A stretch of 64,000 nt of DNA from Microbacterium sp. cf332 (GCF_900102175.1 NZ_FNKN01000002.1:652029-716028); one strand, 5' to 3'. Positions 1-8,654 are shown, counted from the first letter of the stretch. The notes: generated by a model not told the origin, from the sequence alone. Numbers and translations are program-made.

Positions 1-333
1 CAGGCGGCGGAAGGTCACTCCGTCGCCGAGCTCGACCGTCGTCGCCTGCGCGGCGCGGACCAACGAGAAGCCGTCGATCTCGGCGGCGAGCGCCGCGGCC
101 GGGGCCGCATCGCCCGTCTCGAACACGGCGGCGAGGGGGACGCCAAGGGCGTCGGTGATGGCGAGCAGGCGCGAGACGCTGGGCTGCAGCACGCCGCGCT
201 CGATCTGCGACACCGCGCTCGGGCTGATGCCCAGCGCGGCGGCGACGGCGCGCGCCGACATGCCCTGTTGCCGACGCAGTTCCCGCAGCCGACCGCCGAC
301 CTCGATCCCGGTCCCCAGCGCGAGCTCTGACAT
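1..333 (-). CDS. XRE-family transcriptional regulator, 3' end cut by window edge
   Basis: Only the first 111 codons are visible, because the gene reads leftward off the window. Residues about 12-70 form a Cro/C1-type helix-turn-helix (key stretch AVAAALGISPSAVSQIERG). The residues after it look like the start of a C-terminal sensing domain, and in this layout (HTH then about 100 residues) that is usually a cupin. The ATG at 333 begins MSELALGTG. The gene diverges from the NCS1 permease, and a perfect 16-bp palindrome lies between them, so it is a good candidate for the local regulator of the allantoin genes. That role is inferred from position. The HTH call is firm and the cupin is not visible. 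Confidence 0.85.
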   Translation of the reverse strand, partial: MSELALGTGIEVGGRLRELRRQQGMSARAVAAALGISPSAVSQIERGVLQPSVSRLLAITDALGVPLAAVFETGDAAPAAALAAEIDGFSLVRAAQATTVELGDGVTFRRL

Positions 334-380
334 GGCGCCGAGTCTAAACGGCCCACGACGACGGTCGGCGTCGACGGCCG

Positions 381-396
381 TGAAGTCCCAACTTCA
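381..396. promoter_or_regulatory. Palindromic operator candidate between divergent regulator and permease
   Basis: TGAAGT-CCCA-ACTTCA is a perfect 6-4-6 inverted repeat. It lies 48 bp upstream of the XRE start and about 87 bp upstream of the permease start. Symmetric sites of this size suit a dimeric XRE repressor or activator. The regulator identity is inferred from adjacency only. Confidence 0.5.
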
Positions 397-402
397 CACC
401 GT

Positions 403-446
403 CGTTACACCGGCGAAACCCGTGCGGCTCGATTAACCCATAGCTT
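403..446 (+). promoter_or_regulatory. 44-bp conserved promoter element, copy 1 (permease operon)
   Basis: It begins CGTTACACCGG and ends TTAACCCATAGCTT, with the same length and spacing as the copy at 2743-2786. TAGCTT at 441-446 fits the actinobacterial TANNNT -10 box, which would put the transcript start near 453. No good -35 is seen at the expected distance, so activation by a bound regulator is plausible. Confidence 0.6.
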
Positions 447-482
447 CACTTTCCAGATCCCCTCCTGGAAGGTTCCGACGCC

Positions 483-2042
483 ATGACCGCACCCCCGAAC
501 ATCCTGCCCGCCGACACGACCGCGCCCGATCGGGGCTACGACCCCCGACTGTCGAACGAGGACCTCGCGCCGCTCCGCAAGCAGAAGTGGACCTGGTACA
601 ACATCTTCGCCTTCTGGATGTCGGACGTGCACTCCGTCGGCGGGTACGTCACTGCGGGGTCGCTCTTCGCGCTCGGCATCGCCGCCTGGCAGGTGCTCGT
701 GGCCCTCGTGGTCGGCATCGTGATCGTGCAGGTCTTCGCCAACATGGTCGCGAAGCCCAGCCAGAAGACGGGCGTCCCGTATCCCGTGGTGAACCGCGCC
801 ATCTTCGGGGTGCGCGGCGCGAACATCCCCGCGATCATCCGGGGCATCATCGCGATCGCCTGGTACGGCGTGCAGACCTTCCTGGCGGCGCAGTCGCTGA
901 ACATCATCTTCCTGAAGTTCATCCCCGGATCGGCTGCGCTGCTCGACGTGAGCTTCCTCGGCCTGTCGGCGCTCGGATGGATCTCGTTCTCGATCCTCTG
1001 GGTCGCGCAGGTGGCGCTGTTCTGGAACGGCATGGAGGTCATCCGACGCTTCATCGACTGGGCCGGACCGGCCGTGTACGTCGTGATGATCGTGCTCGCG
1101 GTGTACCTCGTCAGCCAGGCGGGCTGGGAGAACATCGACCTGAACCTCTCCGACCCCGCTGCCGCGCCGCACGACGTCTGGGGCACCCTCGGGCTCATGG
1201 CCATGGCGGTCGGCATCGTCGTCGCCTACTTCGCCGGGCCCATGCTCAACTTCGGCGACTTCGCGCGGTACGGCCGCTCGTTCAGCCAGGTCAAGAAGGG
1301 CAACTTCTGGGGCCTTCCGGTGAATTTCCTGTTCTTCTCGATCCTCACCGTGCTCACCGCCGCGGCCACCGTGCCGGTGTTCGGCGAGCTGCTCCTCGAT
1401 CCCATCCACACCGTCGAGGCGATCGACACGCCGTTCGCGATCCTGCTGGGCGGGCTGACCTTCGTCACCGCCACGGTCGGCATCAACATCGTCGCGAACT
1501 TCATCGCGCCCGCCTTCGACTTCTCGAACGTCGCGCCGCAGAAGATCTCGTGGCGCATGGGCGGCATGATCGCCGCGGTCGGATCGGTGTTCCTCACGCC
1601 GTGGAACTGGTACTCCGACGCCACCGCCATCCACTACTCGCTCGGCATCCTCGCGGCGCTCATCGGCCCGTTGTTCGGCCTGCTGATCGCGGGGTACCAC
1701 ATCGCGGCGAAGCAGCGGATCCGCACCGACGACATGTTCACCATGAGCGAGACGGGGGCGTACTGGTACCGCAAGGGCTATAACCCCAACGCGATGAAGA
1801 CGCTCGTCGTCGCGGGGGTGCCGACGATCCTGCTGGCGATCCTGCCGAAGACCTTCGCCGACATGGGGCTGTTCGACGTCTCGTGGATCGGCAACTTCAC
1901 CTGGTTCATCGGATGCGGGCTCGCCTTCGCGGCGTTCGTGCTGTTCGAGCGTCGCGACCCGCAGGTCCCCACGTTCGCGGGCGAGATCGAGGGCATCTCG
2001 GACGGAACGCTGCCCGAGTCCGCAGCGGGGTCTGTCGCGTGA
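483..2042 (+). CDS. NCS1-family nucleobase/allantoin:cation symporter
   Basis: This 519-residue integral membrane protein belongs to the nucleobase:cation symporter-1 family (PucI/Mhp1/FUR type), which imports allantoin, hydantoins, uracil or purines with Na+ or H+. The soluble N-terminus carries the family-typical NEDLAP and KWTWYNIFAFWMSDVHS, followed by roughly a dozen hydrophobic helices. The motif around AGPMLNFGDFARY near residue 255 is typical of the family. Length is normal. It is the first gene after copy 1 of the conserved promoter element and overlaps the racemase by 4 bp (GTGA). Allantoin is the most likely substrate because of the neighbours; the sequence alone does not fix it. 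Confidence 0.9.
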   Translation: MTAPPNILPADTTAPDRGYDPRLSNEDLAPLRKQKWTWYNIFAFWMSDVHSVGGYVTAGSLFALGIAAWQVLVALVVGIVIVQVFANMVAKPSQKTGVPYPVVNRAIFGVRGANIPAIIRGIIAIAWYGVQTFLAAQSLNIIFLKFIPGSAALLDVSFLGLSALGWISFSILWVAQVALFWNGMEVIRRFIDWAGPAVYVVMIVLAVYLVSQAGWENIDLNLSDPAAAPHDVWGTLGLMAMAVGIVVAYFAGPMLNFGDFARYGRSFSQVKKGNFWGLPVNFLFFSILTVLTAAATVPVFGELLLDPIHTVEAIDTPFAILLGGLTFVTATVGINIVANFIAPAFDFSNVAPQKISWRMGGMIAAVGSVFLTPWNWYSDATAIHYSLGILAALIGPLFGLLIAGYHIAAKQRIRTDDMFTMSETGAYWYRKGYNPNAMKTLVVAGVPTILLAILPKTFADMGLFDVSWIGNFTWFIGCGLAFAAFVLFERRDPQVPTFAGEIEGISDGTLPESAAGSVA

Positions 2043-2758
2043 GGATCACCCTGATCAACCCCAACACCTCCCGGGCGATGACGGCGAAGATCGCCGCCGC
2101 CGCCCGGGAGGTGGCGGGGCCCGGGGTCGAGATCGTCGCCGTGCACCCCGTCGATGGCGCGGCCGCGATCGAGAGCCACGTCGACGAGATCGCCGCCGCG
2201 CGTTCGGTCGTCGAGATCATCCAGGACGACCGCGCCGCGGGCGGCAGCGACGCGTACGTCGTCGCCTGCTTCGGCGACCCGGGGCTCGATGCGGCACGCG
2301 AGCTCGTCGACGTTCCGGTCATCGGGATCGCCGAGGCCGCGATGCACGTCGCCACGCTCTCGGGCCGGCGGTTCGCGGTCGTCACGACGCTCGGACGCAC
2401 GCTCGGCCGCGCGCGCGATCTGCTCGCCCGGTACGGGATGACGTCGGCGTGCGCCTCGCTCGTCGCTTCCGGCATCCCGGTGCTCGACCTGGAGGACACC
2501 GGTTCCGACTCCTTCGAGCGGATCGCCGCTCTGTGCGCCGCCGAGGTGGCGGGCGGGGCCGACGTCATCGTGCTCGGATGCGCCGGGATGGCCGACCTCT
2601 GCCACGCCCTATCGGAGCGCGTCGGTGTTCCCGTGGTCGACGGGGTCGGCGCCGCGGTCGGGCTCGCTTCGGCGATGGTGCGGATGCGGGTGGGGACGAG
2701 CAAGCGCGAGGAGTATGCCACCCCGCCGCGTCGTCACGAGAGCGTTACATCGGGGTAA
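2039..2758 (+). CDS. Asp/Glu/hydantoin racemase family, probable allantoin racemase
   Basis: This 239-residue cytosolic enzyme of the HyuE/HpxA family starts with GTG inside the permease stop (GTGA overlap), with MRITLINPNTS at the N-terminus. The two catalytic cysteines of the two-base racemase mechanism are present: about C77 in VVACFGDPG and C181 in VLGCAGMAD. With allantoinase in the next operon, it would interconvert (R)- and (S)-allantoin so that both enantiomers reach the stereospecific allantoinase. A hydantoin racemase is the alternative, but context favours allantoin. The last codons overlap the second copy of the conserved promoter element. Confidence 0.85.
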   Translation: MRITLINPNTSRAMTAKIAAAAREVAGPGVEIVAVHPVDGAAAIESHVDEIAAARSVVEIIQDDRAAGGSDAYVVACFGDPGLDAARELVDVPVIGIAEAAMHVATLSGRRFAVVTTLGRTLGRARDLLARYGMTSACASLVASGIPVLDLEDTGSDSFERIAALCAAEVAGGADVIVLGCAGMADLCHALSERVGVPVVDGVGAAVGLASAMVRMRVGTSKREEYATPPRRHESVTSG

Positions 2759-2786
2759 CCGCCGCGGTGGCGTTAACCCATAGCTT
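2743..2786 (+). promoter_or_regulatory. 44-bp conserved promoter element, copy 2 (allantoinase operon)
   Basis: It begins CGTTACATCGG and ends TTAACCCATAGCTT. Its 14-base 3' block is identical to copy 1 and the 5' block has one mismatch in 11, at identical spacing. Its first 16 bases lie inside the 3' end of the racemase gene. A 74-bp leader follows before the allantoinase start. It marks the two operons as one regulon. Confidence 0.6.
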
Positions 2787-2860
2787 TATATTCGACAAGC
2801 GGCGTCGCGCCACCGCGACGCCGCCCCGATCCTCGCCCCCGACCCCGCCCCGGAGATCCC

Positions 2861-4264
2861 GTGACCGCATCGCCCCCGTCCCGCCTCGTCGTGCGCGCGC
2901 GCCGCGTCTTCGACGGCGCGGCCTTCGTGCCCGCAGCCGTCGTCGTCGAGAACGGCCTCGTCGTCGCCGTACTCGACGAGGAGGCACCGGTCGCGGACGC
3001 CGCCGAGCTGCGCGTCCCCGCCGACGCGGTGCTGCTGCCGGGACTCGTCGACTCGCATGTGCACGTCAACGAGCCCGGGCGCACCGAGTGGGAGGGCTTC
3101 GGCTCGGCGACCCGGGCCGCGGCTGCGGGCGGGGTCACGACGATCGTCGACATGCCGCTCAACTCCATCCCGCCGACCACGACCGCCGCCGCGCTCGAGA
3201 TCAAGCGCGCCGCCGCCGCGGCATCCGCCCGCGTCGATGTCGGGTTCTGGGGCGGGGCGGTGCCCGAGAACCTGGGCGGGCTCGCACCGCTCCACGAGGC
3301 CGGCGTCTACGGGTTCAAGTGCTTCCTCGCGCCGTCCGGCGTCGACGAGTTCGGCCACCTCGACCGCGAGCAGCTGCGCCTCGCGATGGGCGAGGTCGCC
3401 GCGCTCGGCTCGCGCCTCATCGTCCACGCCGAGGATCCCGAGCTGCTCGGCGCCGACGGCGCGCTCGGTCGCGGATACGACGCGTTCCTCGCCTCGCGAC
3501 CGGCCACGAGCGAGGCGTCGGCGATCGAGGCCGTCATCGACGCCGCGCGCGCAACCGGTGCCCGAGCCCACATCCTGCACCTGAGCGATGCGCGGTCGCT
3601 GCCGGCGATCCGGGCGGCCCGCGCCGCGGGCGTCGACCTCACGGTCGAGACGTGCCCCCACTACCTGACGATCATCGCCGAGGAGATCCCCGACGGCGCC
3701 TCCGAGTTCAAGTGCTGCCCGCCGATCCGCGAGGCCTCGAACCGCGACCTCCTCTGGCAGGGGATCATCGACGGCACCATCGACGCCATCGTCAGCGACC
3801 ACTCGCCCTCGACCGTCGATCTCAAGCGTGCCGGCGACGGCGACTTCGGCCTGGCCTGGGGCGGCATCTCCGGCCTGCAGGTCGGGCTGTCCGCCGTGTG
3901 GACCGAGGCCCGCGAGCGCGGCATCCCCCTCGAGGCGATCCTGCCGCTGTTCACGGCGGGTCCCGCCGCCGTCGCCGGACTCGACGCCGTCGGGCGCATC
4001 GTCCCCGGCGCTCCCGCGCACCTGGCCGTCTTCGCCCCCGACGACGTCGTCCACGTCGACGCGCGCGAGCTGCGCCACCGCAATCCGATCTCGGCGTACG
4101 ACGGCCGCGTGCTCACCGGTCGGGTGCGCCGCACCTGGCTGCGGGGCGAGGTCGTGTTCGCCGCCGACGCGGATGCCGCCGGAGACGCCGTCGCCGGAGC
4201 TGCGACCGGGCGCCTGCTCGCGCGGAACGGGGCTCTCGTCGCCGTCGGCGAGGACGCATCATGA
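2861..4264 (+). CDS. allB: Allantoinase
   Basis: This 467-residue amidohydrolase of the cyclic amidohydrolase group (allantoinase/dihydroorotase/hydantoinase) hydrolyses (S)-allantoin to allantoate. The metal ligands are all visible: the HxH pair in DSHVHVNEPGR (about H65/H67), the carboxylated lysine in GFKCFLAPSG (about K153), histidines in VHAEDP (about 189) and HILHLSDA (about 240), and the aspartate in SDHSPS (about 313). The GTG start at 2861 is preceded by CGGAGA. It is the first gene of a five-step overlapping operon and is coupled to the next gene by ATGA. Length is normal for AllB. Confidence 0.95.
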   Translation: MTASPPSRLVVRARRVFDGAAFVPAAVVVENGLVVAVLDEEAPVADAAELRVPADAVLLPGLVDSHVHVNEPGRTEWEGFGSATRAAAAGGVTTIVDMPLNSIPPTTTAAALEIKRAAAAASARVDVGFWGGAVPENLGGLAPLHEAGVYGFKCFLAPSGVDEFGHLDREQLRLAMGEVAALGSRLIVHAEDPELLGADGALGRGYDAFLASRPATSEASAIEAVIDAARATGARAHILHLSDARSLPAIRAARAAGVDLTVETCPHYLTIIAEEIPDGASEFKCCPPIREASNRDLLWQGIIDGTIDAIVSDHSPSTVDLKRAGDGDFGLAWGGISGLQVGLSAVWTEARERGIPLEAILPLFTAGPAAVAGLDAVGRIVPGAPAHLAVFAPDDVVHVDARELRHRNPISAYDGRVLTGRVRRTWLRGEVVFAADADAAGDAVAGAATGRLLARNGALVAVGEDAS

Positions 4265-5865
4265 CCGATCCCGCCCACGGGATCCCCGCCGAGCTGGCGG
4301 CGGCGTTCGCCGACTACGAGCGGGCCATCGTCGAGAACGACCTCGCGGCGCTCGATGCGGCGTTCGCGCCGGGGCCCGGCACGATGCGCGCGGATGCCGC
4401 CGGTCTGCTCGTCGGCCATGACGCCATCAGCGCCTTCCGCGGTGCGCGCGGCGGCGTCGCGGCGCGCACGATCGAGACGATCGAGTACCGGCCGCTCGCG
4501 CCCGACGTCGCGCTGCTCATCTCGGTCTCCCGCTACGCCGCGGGCGGTACCGGCCTGCAGACCCAGCTCTGGCAGCGCATCGACGGCCGCTGGCTCATCA
4601 CCGCCGCGCACGTCACACCGCGTCCGCAGGCCTTCGACCGGTCGATCTGGCGCACCGTGGGCGACCCGCTCTACCAAGGCGCCTGGGAGGGGCCGCTCGC
4701 CGGACTAACCGTCGCGGTCAAGGACCTCTTCGCGATCCGCGGCTATCGCATCGGGGCCGGCAACCCGGCCTATCTCGACTCCGCTCGCGCCGAGACGACC
4801 ACCGCACCCGCTGTCGGCGACCTGCTGCGCGGCGGAGCATCGCTGCGCGGGATCGCGCGGACCGACGAGTTCGCGTACTCGGTCGCGGGTGACAACGCCC
4901 ACTACGGCACCCCGCCGAACGCCGCGCTGCCCGGGGCGCTCCCCGGCGGCTCGTCGAGCGGACCCGCATCCGCCGTCGCCGCCGGGCACGCCGACATCGC
5001 CCTCGCGACCGACACCGCCGGATCGGTGCGCGTTCCCGCCTCGTATCAAGGGCTCTGGGGTCTGCGGACGACGCACGACCTCGTTCCCCGACAGGGGCTG
5101 CTGCCCCTCGCGCAGAGCTTCGACACGGTCGGATGGCTGACCCGCGACGGCGCGACGCTGGAGCGGGTCGCCGAATGGTGCCTCGGCTACGCCGGGTCGG
5201 AATCGACCGAGAGCGTGCGGGGCGCGTCGGCCCGCGACCTACCGTGGCGCTTCGCCGTGCCGGGCGAGATCGTCGATGCCGCCGAGCCCGGCACCCGGCG
5301 CGCGTTCGCCGACCTGCTCGACCTCCTCGCGGCATCGGGCGAGGAGGTCTCCGTGGAGCAGGTCGCGATCGGCGACCTCGATGCGTACCTCGACCCGTTC
5401 CGCGTCGTGCAGGGCGCCGAAGCCTGGCGCAACAACGGCGACTGGCTCGCCCAGCATCCCGGTGCCGTGGGAGACGCCGTCGCCGATCGCTTCCGGGCCG
5501 CCGCCGCCGTGACACCCGACGACGAGAAGCGGGCGCGCGCCGCGCTCGCGCCCCTCGCCGACCGGCTGCGCGGACTCGCCGAGAACGCGGTCCTGCTGCT
5601 GCCGACCGTGCCGGGAGCCGCGCCGCCCCGTACCGCCCGCGGCGCCGCTCTCGACGCCGTGCGGCGTGACACACTGCGCATGACGACGCCCGCCGCCGTC
5701 GCCGGCCTCCCCGCGATCTCGATGCCGTTGCTCACTGTGCCGTCGCCGCTCGGAACAGCGCCCGTCGGAGTCAGCCTCGTCTCGCGGGCCGGAACCGACC
5801 TCGCCCTCGTGCGGCTCGCCCGCCGCCTCTTCTCGCTCCTCGACCCCCGGACGGACACCCCATGA
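4261..5865 (+). CDS. Fused HpxZ-like (AtzH/DUF3225) and HpxY-like amidase, probable oxalurate amidohydrolase
   Basis: This 534-residue two-domain protein has an N-terminal SnoaL-like AtzH/HpxZ (DUF3225) fold over residues 1 to about 135, ending near AHVTPRPQAFDRSIW. The rest is an amidase-signature enzyme with the triad K154 (VAVKDLF), cis-Ser about S231 (GGSSSG) and nucleophile about S255 (TDTAGSVR). In Klebsiella hpx clusters these two domains are separate proteins implicated in using oxalurate. The next gene encodes the PucG aminotransferase, whose product is oxalurate, so hydrolysis of oxalurate fits well. An AtzE-like carboxybiuret hydrolase is the alternative. No AtzG/HpxX-type small subunit gene is visible. 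ATGA overlaps occur at both ends. Confidence 0.8.
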   Translation: MTDPAHGIPAELAAAFADYERAIVENDLAALDAAFAPGPGTMRADAAGLLVGHDAISAFRGARGGVAARTIETIEYRPLAPDVALLISVSRYAAGGTGLQTQLWQRIDGRWLITAAHVTPRPQAFDRSIWRTVGDPLYQGAWEGPLAGLTVAVKDLFAIRGYRIGAGNPAYLDSARAETTTAPAVGDLLRGGASLRGIARTDEFAYSVAGDNAHYGTPPNAALPGALPGGSSSGPASAVAAGHADIALATDTAGSVRVPASYQGLWGLRTTHDLVPRQGLLPLAQSFDTVGWLTRDGATLERVAEWCLGYAGSESTESVRGASARDLPWRFAVPGEIVDAAEPGTRRAFADLLDLLAASGEEVSVEQVAIGDLDAYLDPFRVVQGAEAWRNNGDWLAQHPGAVGDAVADRFRAAAAVTPDDEKRARAALAPLADRLRGLAENAVLLLPTVPGAAPPRTARGAALDAVRRDTLRMTTPAAVAGLPAISMPLLTVPSPLGTAPVGVSLVSRAGTDLALVRLARRLFSLLDPRTDTP

Positions 5866-7100
5866 CGAACCCGACCGTTCCGATCCCCGGACCCATCGAC
5901 CCGCCCGCCCGCCTGCTCATGGGCCCCGGGCCGATCTCGGCCTATCCCAGTGTGCTCACCGCGATGTCGGCCGCTCTCGTCGGCCAGTACGACCCGTTCA
6001 TGACGAAGACCATGACCGAGACGCAGGAGCTCTACCGCGCTGTCTGGAACACGCGCAACGACGCCACCATGCTCGTCGACGGCACGAGCCGCGCCGGCAT
6101 CGAGGCGGCGATCCTCTCGCTCGTGCGTCCCGGCGACCGGGTGCTCGTGCCCGTCTTCGGACGCTTCGGACACCTGCTCGCCGAGATCGCGGAGCGCGCG
6201 CTCGCCGAGGTGCACACCATCGAGACCGAATGGGGACAGGTCTTCACGCCCGCCGCGATCGAAGAGGCCGTCGTGCGGGTGAAGCCCACGCTGCTGGCGC
6301 TCGTGCAGGGCGACACCTCGACGACGATGAACCAGCCGCTCGACGAGATCGGCGCGATCTGCGCGAAGCACGGGGTGCTGTTCTACTCCGATGCGACCGC
6401 CTCGCTCGGGGGGAACGAGTTCGACGCCGACGGGTGGGGGCTGGATGCCGCCACCGCGGGACTGCAGAAGTGCCTCGGCGGCCCGAGCGGCTCGGCGCCC
6501 ATCACCCTGAGCGAGCGCGCGGTCGAGGTCGTGCGCTCGCGGGCGCGCATCGAGGCCGGCATCCGCGAGCCCGGCGATCCCGACGCGGCCGACTTCGTGC
6601 GGTCGAACTACTTCGACCTGGGCATGATCCTCGACTACTGGGGGCCGCGCCGGCTCAACCACCACACCGAGGCGACGTCGATGCTCTACGGGGCGCGCGA
6701 ATGCGCCCGCGTGCTGCTGCTCGAGGGGCGCGACGAGGTCATCGCGCGCCATCGGCTCGCGGGCGCCGCCATGCTCGCCGGCGTGCAGGCCCTCGGGCTC
6801 ACGGTCTTCGGCGACGTCGCGCACAAGATGAACAACGTCGTGGCCGTCGAAATCCCCGACGGGGTGCCCGGCGACGAGGCGCGCGCCGCGCTCCTCACCG
6901 ACTTCGGCATCGAGATCGGCACGTCTTTCGGCCCGCTCCACGGCCGGGTGTGGCGCATCGGCACCATGGGCTACAACGCCCGGCAGGACGCCGTGCTCAC
7001 CACCCTCTCGGCGCTCGAGGCGGTGCTGCGCCGCTACGGCGCCGCGGTGCCGGTCGCCGGCGGGGTCGAGGCCGCGGCGGACGTCTACCGCGGACGCTGA
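5862..7100 (+). CDS. pucG: (S)-ureidoglycine-glyoxylate aminotransferase, PucG type
   Basis: This 412-residue fold-type I PLP enzyme belongs to the alanine-glyoxylate aminotransferase class V group. The N-terminal LMGPGPISAYPSV and DGTSRAGIEAA motifs match that group. The PLP aspartate is in FYSDATASLGG and the Schiff-base lysine is about K203 in GLQKCLGGPSG. PucG moves the amino group of ureidoglycine to glyoxylate, giving oxalurate and glycine. It lies between the oxalurate-type amidase and allantoate amidohydrolase, the enzyme that makes ureidoglycine. A plain serine- or alanine-glyoxylate aminotransferase cannot be excluded from sequence alone, but the neighbours make PucG most likely. 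Confidence 0.87.
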   Translation: MTNPTVPIPGPIDPPARLLMGPGPISAYPSVLTAMSAALVGQYDPFMTKTMTETQELYRAVWNTRNDATMLVDGTSRAGIEAAILSLVRPGDRVLVPVFGRFGHLLAEIAERALAEVHTIETEWGQVFTPAAIEEAVVRVKPTLLALVQGDTSTTMNQPLDEIGAICAKHGVLFYSDATASLGGNEFDADGWGLDAATAGLQKCLGGPSGSAPITLSERAVEVVRSRARIEAGIREPGDPDAADFVRSNYFDLGMILDYWGPRRLNHHTEATSMLYGARECARVLLLEGRDEVIARHRLAGAAMLAGVQALGLTVFGDVAHKMNNVVAVEIPDGVPGDEARAALLTDFGIEIGTSFGPLHGRVWRIGTMGYNARQDAVLTTLSALEAVLRRYGAAVPVAGGVEAAADVYRGR

Positions 7101-7103
7101 GCC

Positions 7104-8420
7104 GTGGCATCCGCTCTGCTCTCCGTGTCGCCCGAACGCATCGCCGAAGCGGCGCGCCGGGTGATGTCGCGCTGCGACGAGCTCGCCCGCATCAGCGCGG
7201 CCCCCGACCGCATCGAGCGGGTGTACCTCTCGCCCGAGCACGCCCGCGTCAACCGCCTCGCCGCCGAGTGGATGCGCGAGGTCGGCATGGCCACGCACCA
7301 GGATGCCGCCGGCAACCAGCTCGGCCGACTCGACACCGACGGCGACGGCCCCGCGCTCATGATCGGATCGCACCTCGACACGGTGTCGGACGCCGGACGG
7401 TACGACGGCATCGTCGGCGTCCTGATGGGGATCGAGGTCGTGCGGATGCTGCGCGAGCCCGCCGACGGCAGCGGCGAGGGCTCGTCGTGGCGGTCGCCGC
7501 TGCCGTTCGCGCTCGAGGTCGCCGCCTTCTGGGACGAGGAGGGCACGCGCTTCGGCAAGGCGCTGCTCGGGTCGTCGGCGGTCGGCGGCGTCTGGGACGA
7601 CGCCTGGTGGGAACTCGCCGACACCGAGGGCACGACTCTCGTGCAGGCGTTCCGCGAGTTCGGGCTCGACCCCGGCCGGGTCGGCGAGGCGGCGCGCCGC
7701 CCGGACGAGCTCGTCGGATATCTCGAGGCGCACATCGAACAGGGGCCCGAGCTCCACCGCCGCGGTGAATCGCTCGCCGTGGTGTCGTCGATCGCGTCGG
7801 CCCGACGGTTCCTGCTGTCGGTCGAGGGCGAGGCGCGGCACGCCGGCGGCACGCCCTACGACATGCGGCGCGACGCGCTGCTCGGCGCATCCGAGGCGGC
7901 CCTCGCGGTCGAGCGGATCTGCCGGTCGGAGCACCACATCATCGGCACCGTCGGCCAGTTCGAGGCGTTCCCCGGCGGGGTCAACATCGTGCCCGGAGAG
8001 GTGCAGTTCTCGCTCGACCTGCGGGGCGAGTTCGACGGCGAACGCGACCGCGTCTGGCGCACCCTCACCGCCGAGCTCGACGAGATCATGGGCCGTCGCG
8101 GCCTGCGCTGGCAGCACCGCGAGATCCACAACGCCGCGGCGGTCGCCTGCGCGCCGCTGCTGCAGGACGTCGTCCGCGAGGGCATCCGCGCGACAGCCGG
8201 CGACGTCGGCGACGAACCCCCCGCGATCTTCAGCCGGGCGGGGCACGACGGCATGGCCCTCGGAGGTCTCACCGACATCGGGATGCTGTTCCTGCGCAAC
8301 CCCGACGGCATCAGCCACCACCCCGACGAGGACGTCTCCACCGCCGATGTCGCCCGCGGCATCCGAGCCCTCGCCGAATCCGTCCTGCATCTCGCCGCCG
8401 ACCGCCGCGCCGCCGCCTGA
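7104..8420 (+). CDS. allC: Allantoate amidohydrolase (M20 family)
   Basis: This 438-residue di-metal M20/carbamoylase-family enzyme releases CO2 and ammonia from allantoate to give (S)-ureidoglycine. The metal-binding motifs are GSHLDTV, GRYDGIVGV, FWDEEGTRF and HIEQGPEL, with a late SRAGHDGMAL. The GTG start at 7104 is 3 nt after the pucG stop and codes MASALLS. It is the last gene of the operon. An N-carbamoyl-L-amino-acid hydrolase is the close paralogue, but the operon defines this one. Downstream lies a long non-coding gap with palindromic repeats. Confidence 0.92.
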   Translation: MASALLSVSPERIAEAARRVMSRCDELARISAAPDRIERVYLSPEHARVNRLAAEWMREVGMATHQDAAGNQLGRLDTDGDGPALMIGSHLDTVSDAGRYDGIVGVLMGIEVVRMLREPADGSGEGSSWRSPLPFALEVAAFWDEEGTRFGKALLGSSAVGGVWDDAWWELADTEGTTLVQAFREFGLDPGRVGEAARRPDELVGYLEAHIEQGPELHRRGESLAVVSSIASARRFLLSVEGEARHAGGTPYDMRRDALLGASEAALAVERICRSEHHIIGTVGQFEAFPGGVNIVPGEVQFSLDLRGEFDGERDRVWRTLTAELDEIMGRRGLRWQHREIHNAAAVACAPLLQDVVREGIRATAGDVGDEPPAIFSRAGHDGMALGGLTDIGMLFLRNPDGISHHPDEDVSTADVARGIRALAESVLHLAADRRAAA

Positions 8421-8458
8421 CCCGCCCGCGCCGGGGTCGGGTTCTCGGCGCGTCCCCG

Positions 8459-8532
8459 TGCCGTCCACAGGCTGAGAACCGCGTGGCCGGTCGGAGGCGG
8501 CGGTTTCGGCGGCTTCATCCTGTGCGCGGCAC
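8459..8532. repeat. Palindromic REP-like element, copy 1
   Basis: The left arm is GTGCCGTCCACAGGCTGAG and the right arm is the imperfect complement ending CATCCTGTGCGCGGCAC, with about 36 bases between them. The following sequence up to about 8650 is duplicated from 8655 onward. Confidence 0.7.
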
Positions 8533-8654
8533 ACAAGTCGCGGCGGCCGGGCCCGCCGGGCCCGCCGAGCCCGCCCGAGCCTCCAGCCCCGCGCTCGCCT
8601 TCGGCACCGCGCGGGGTTGGGGCGCTCCTGCGCAGGGCCTCTCGTCCTACCGCC

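Noticed and set aside
2449..4260. In-frame upstream extension of the amidase to a start at 2449
   Set aside because: It would run through the racemase and allantoinase genes in the wrong frame. The ATGA-coupled start at 4261 begins exactly at the AtzH-like domain.
5187..8534. Very long minus-strand open frame (over 1100 codons) opposite pucG and allC
   Set aside because: It is the complement of three well-supported genes. Its translation is biased to Arg/Gly/Ala/Asp with no domain, the usual by-product of GC-rich third positions.
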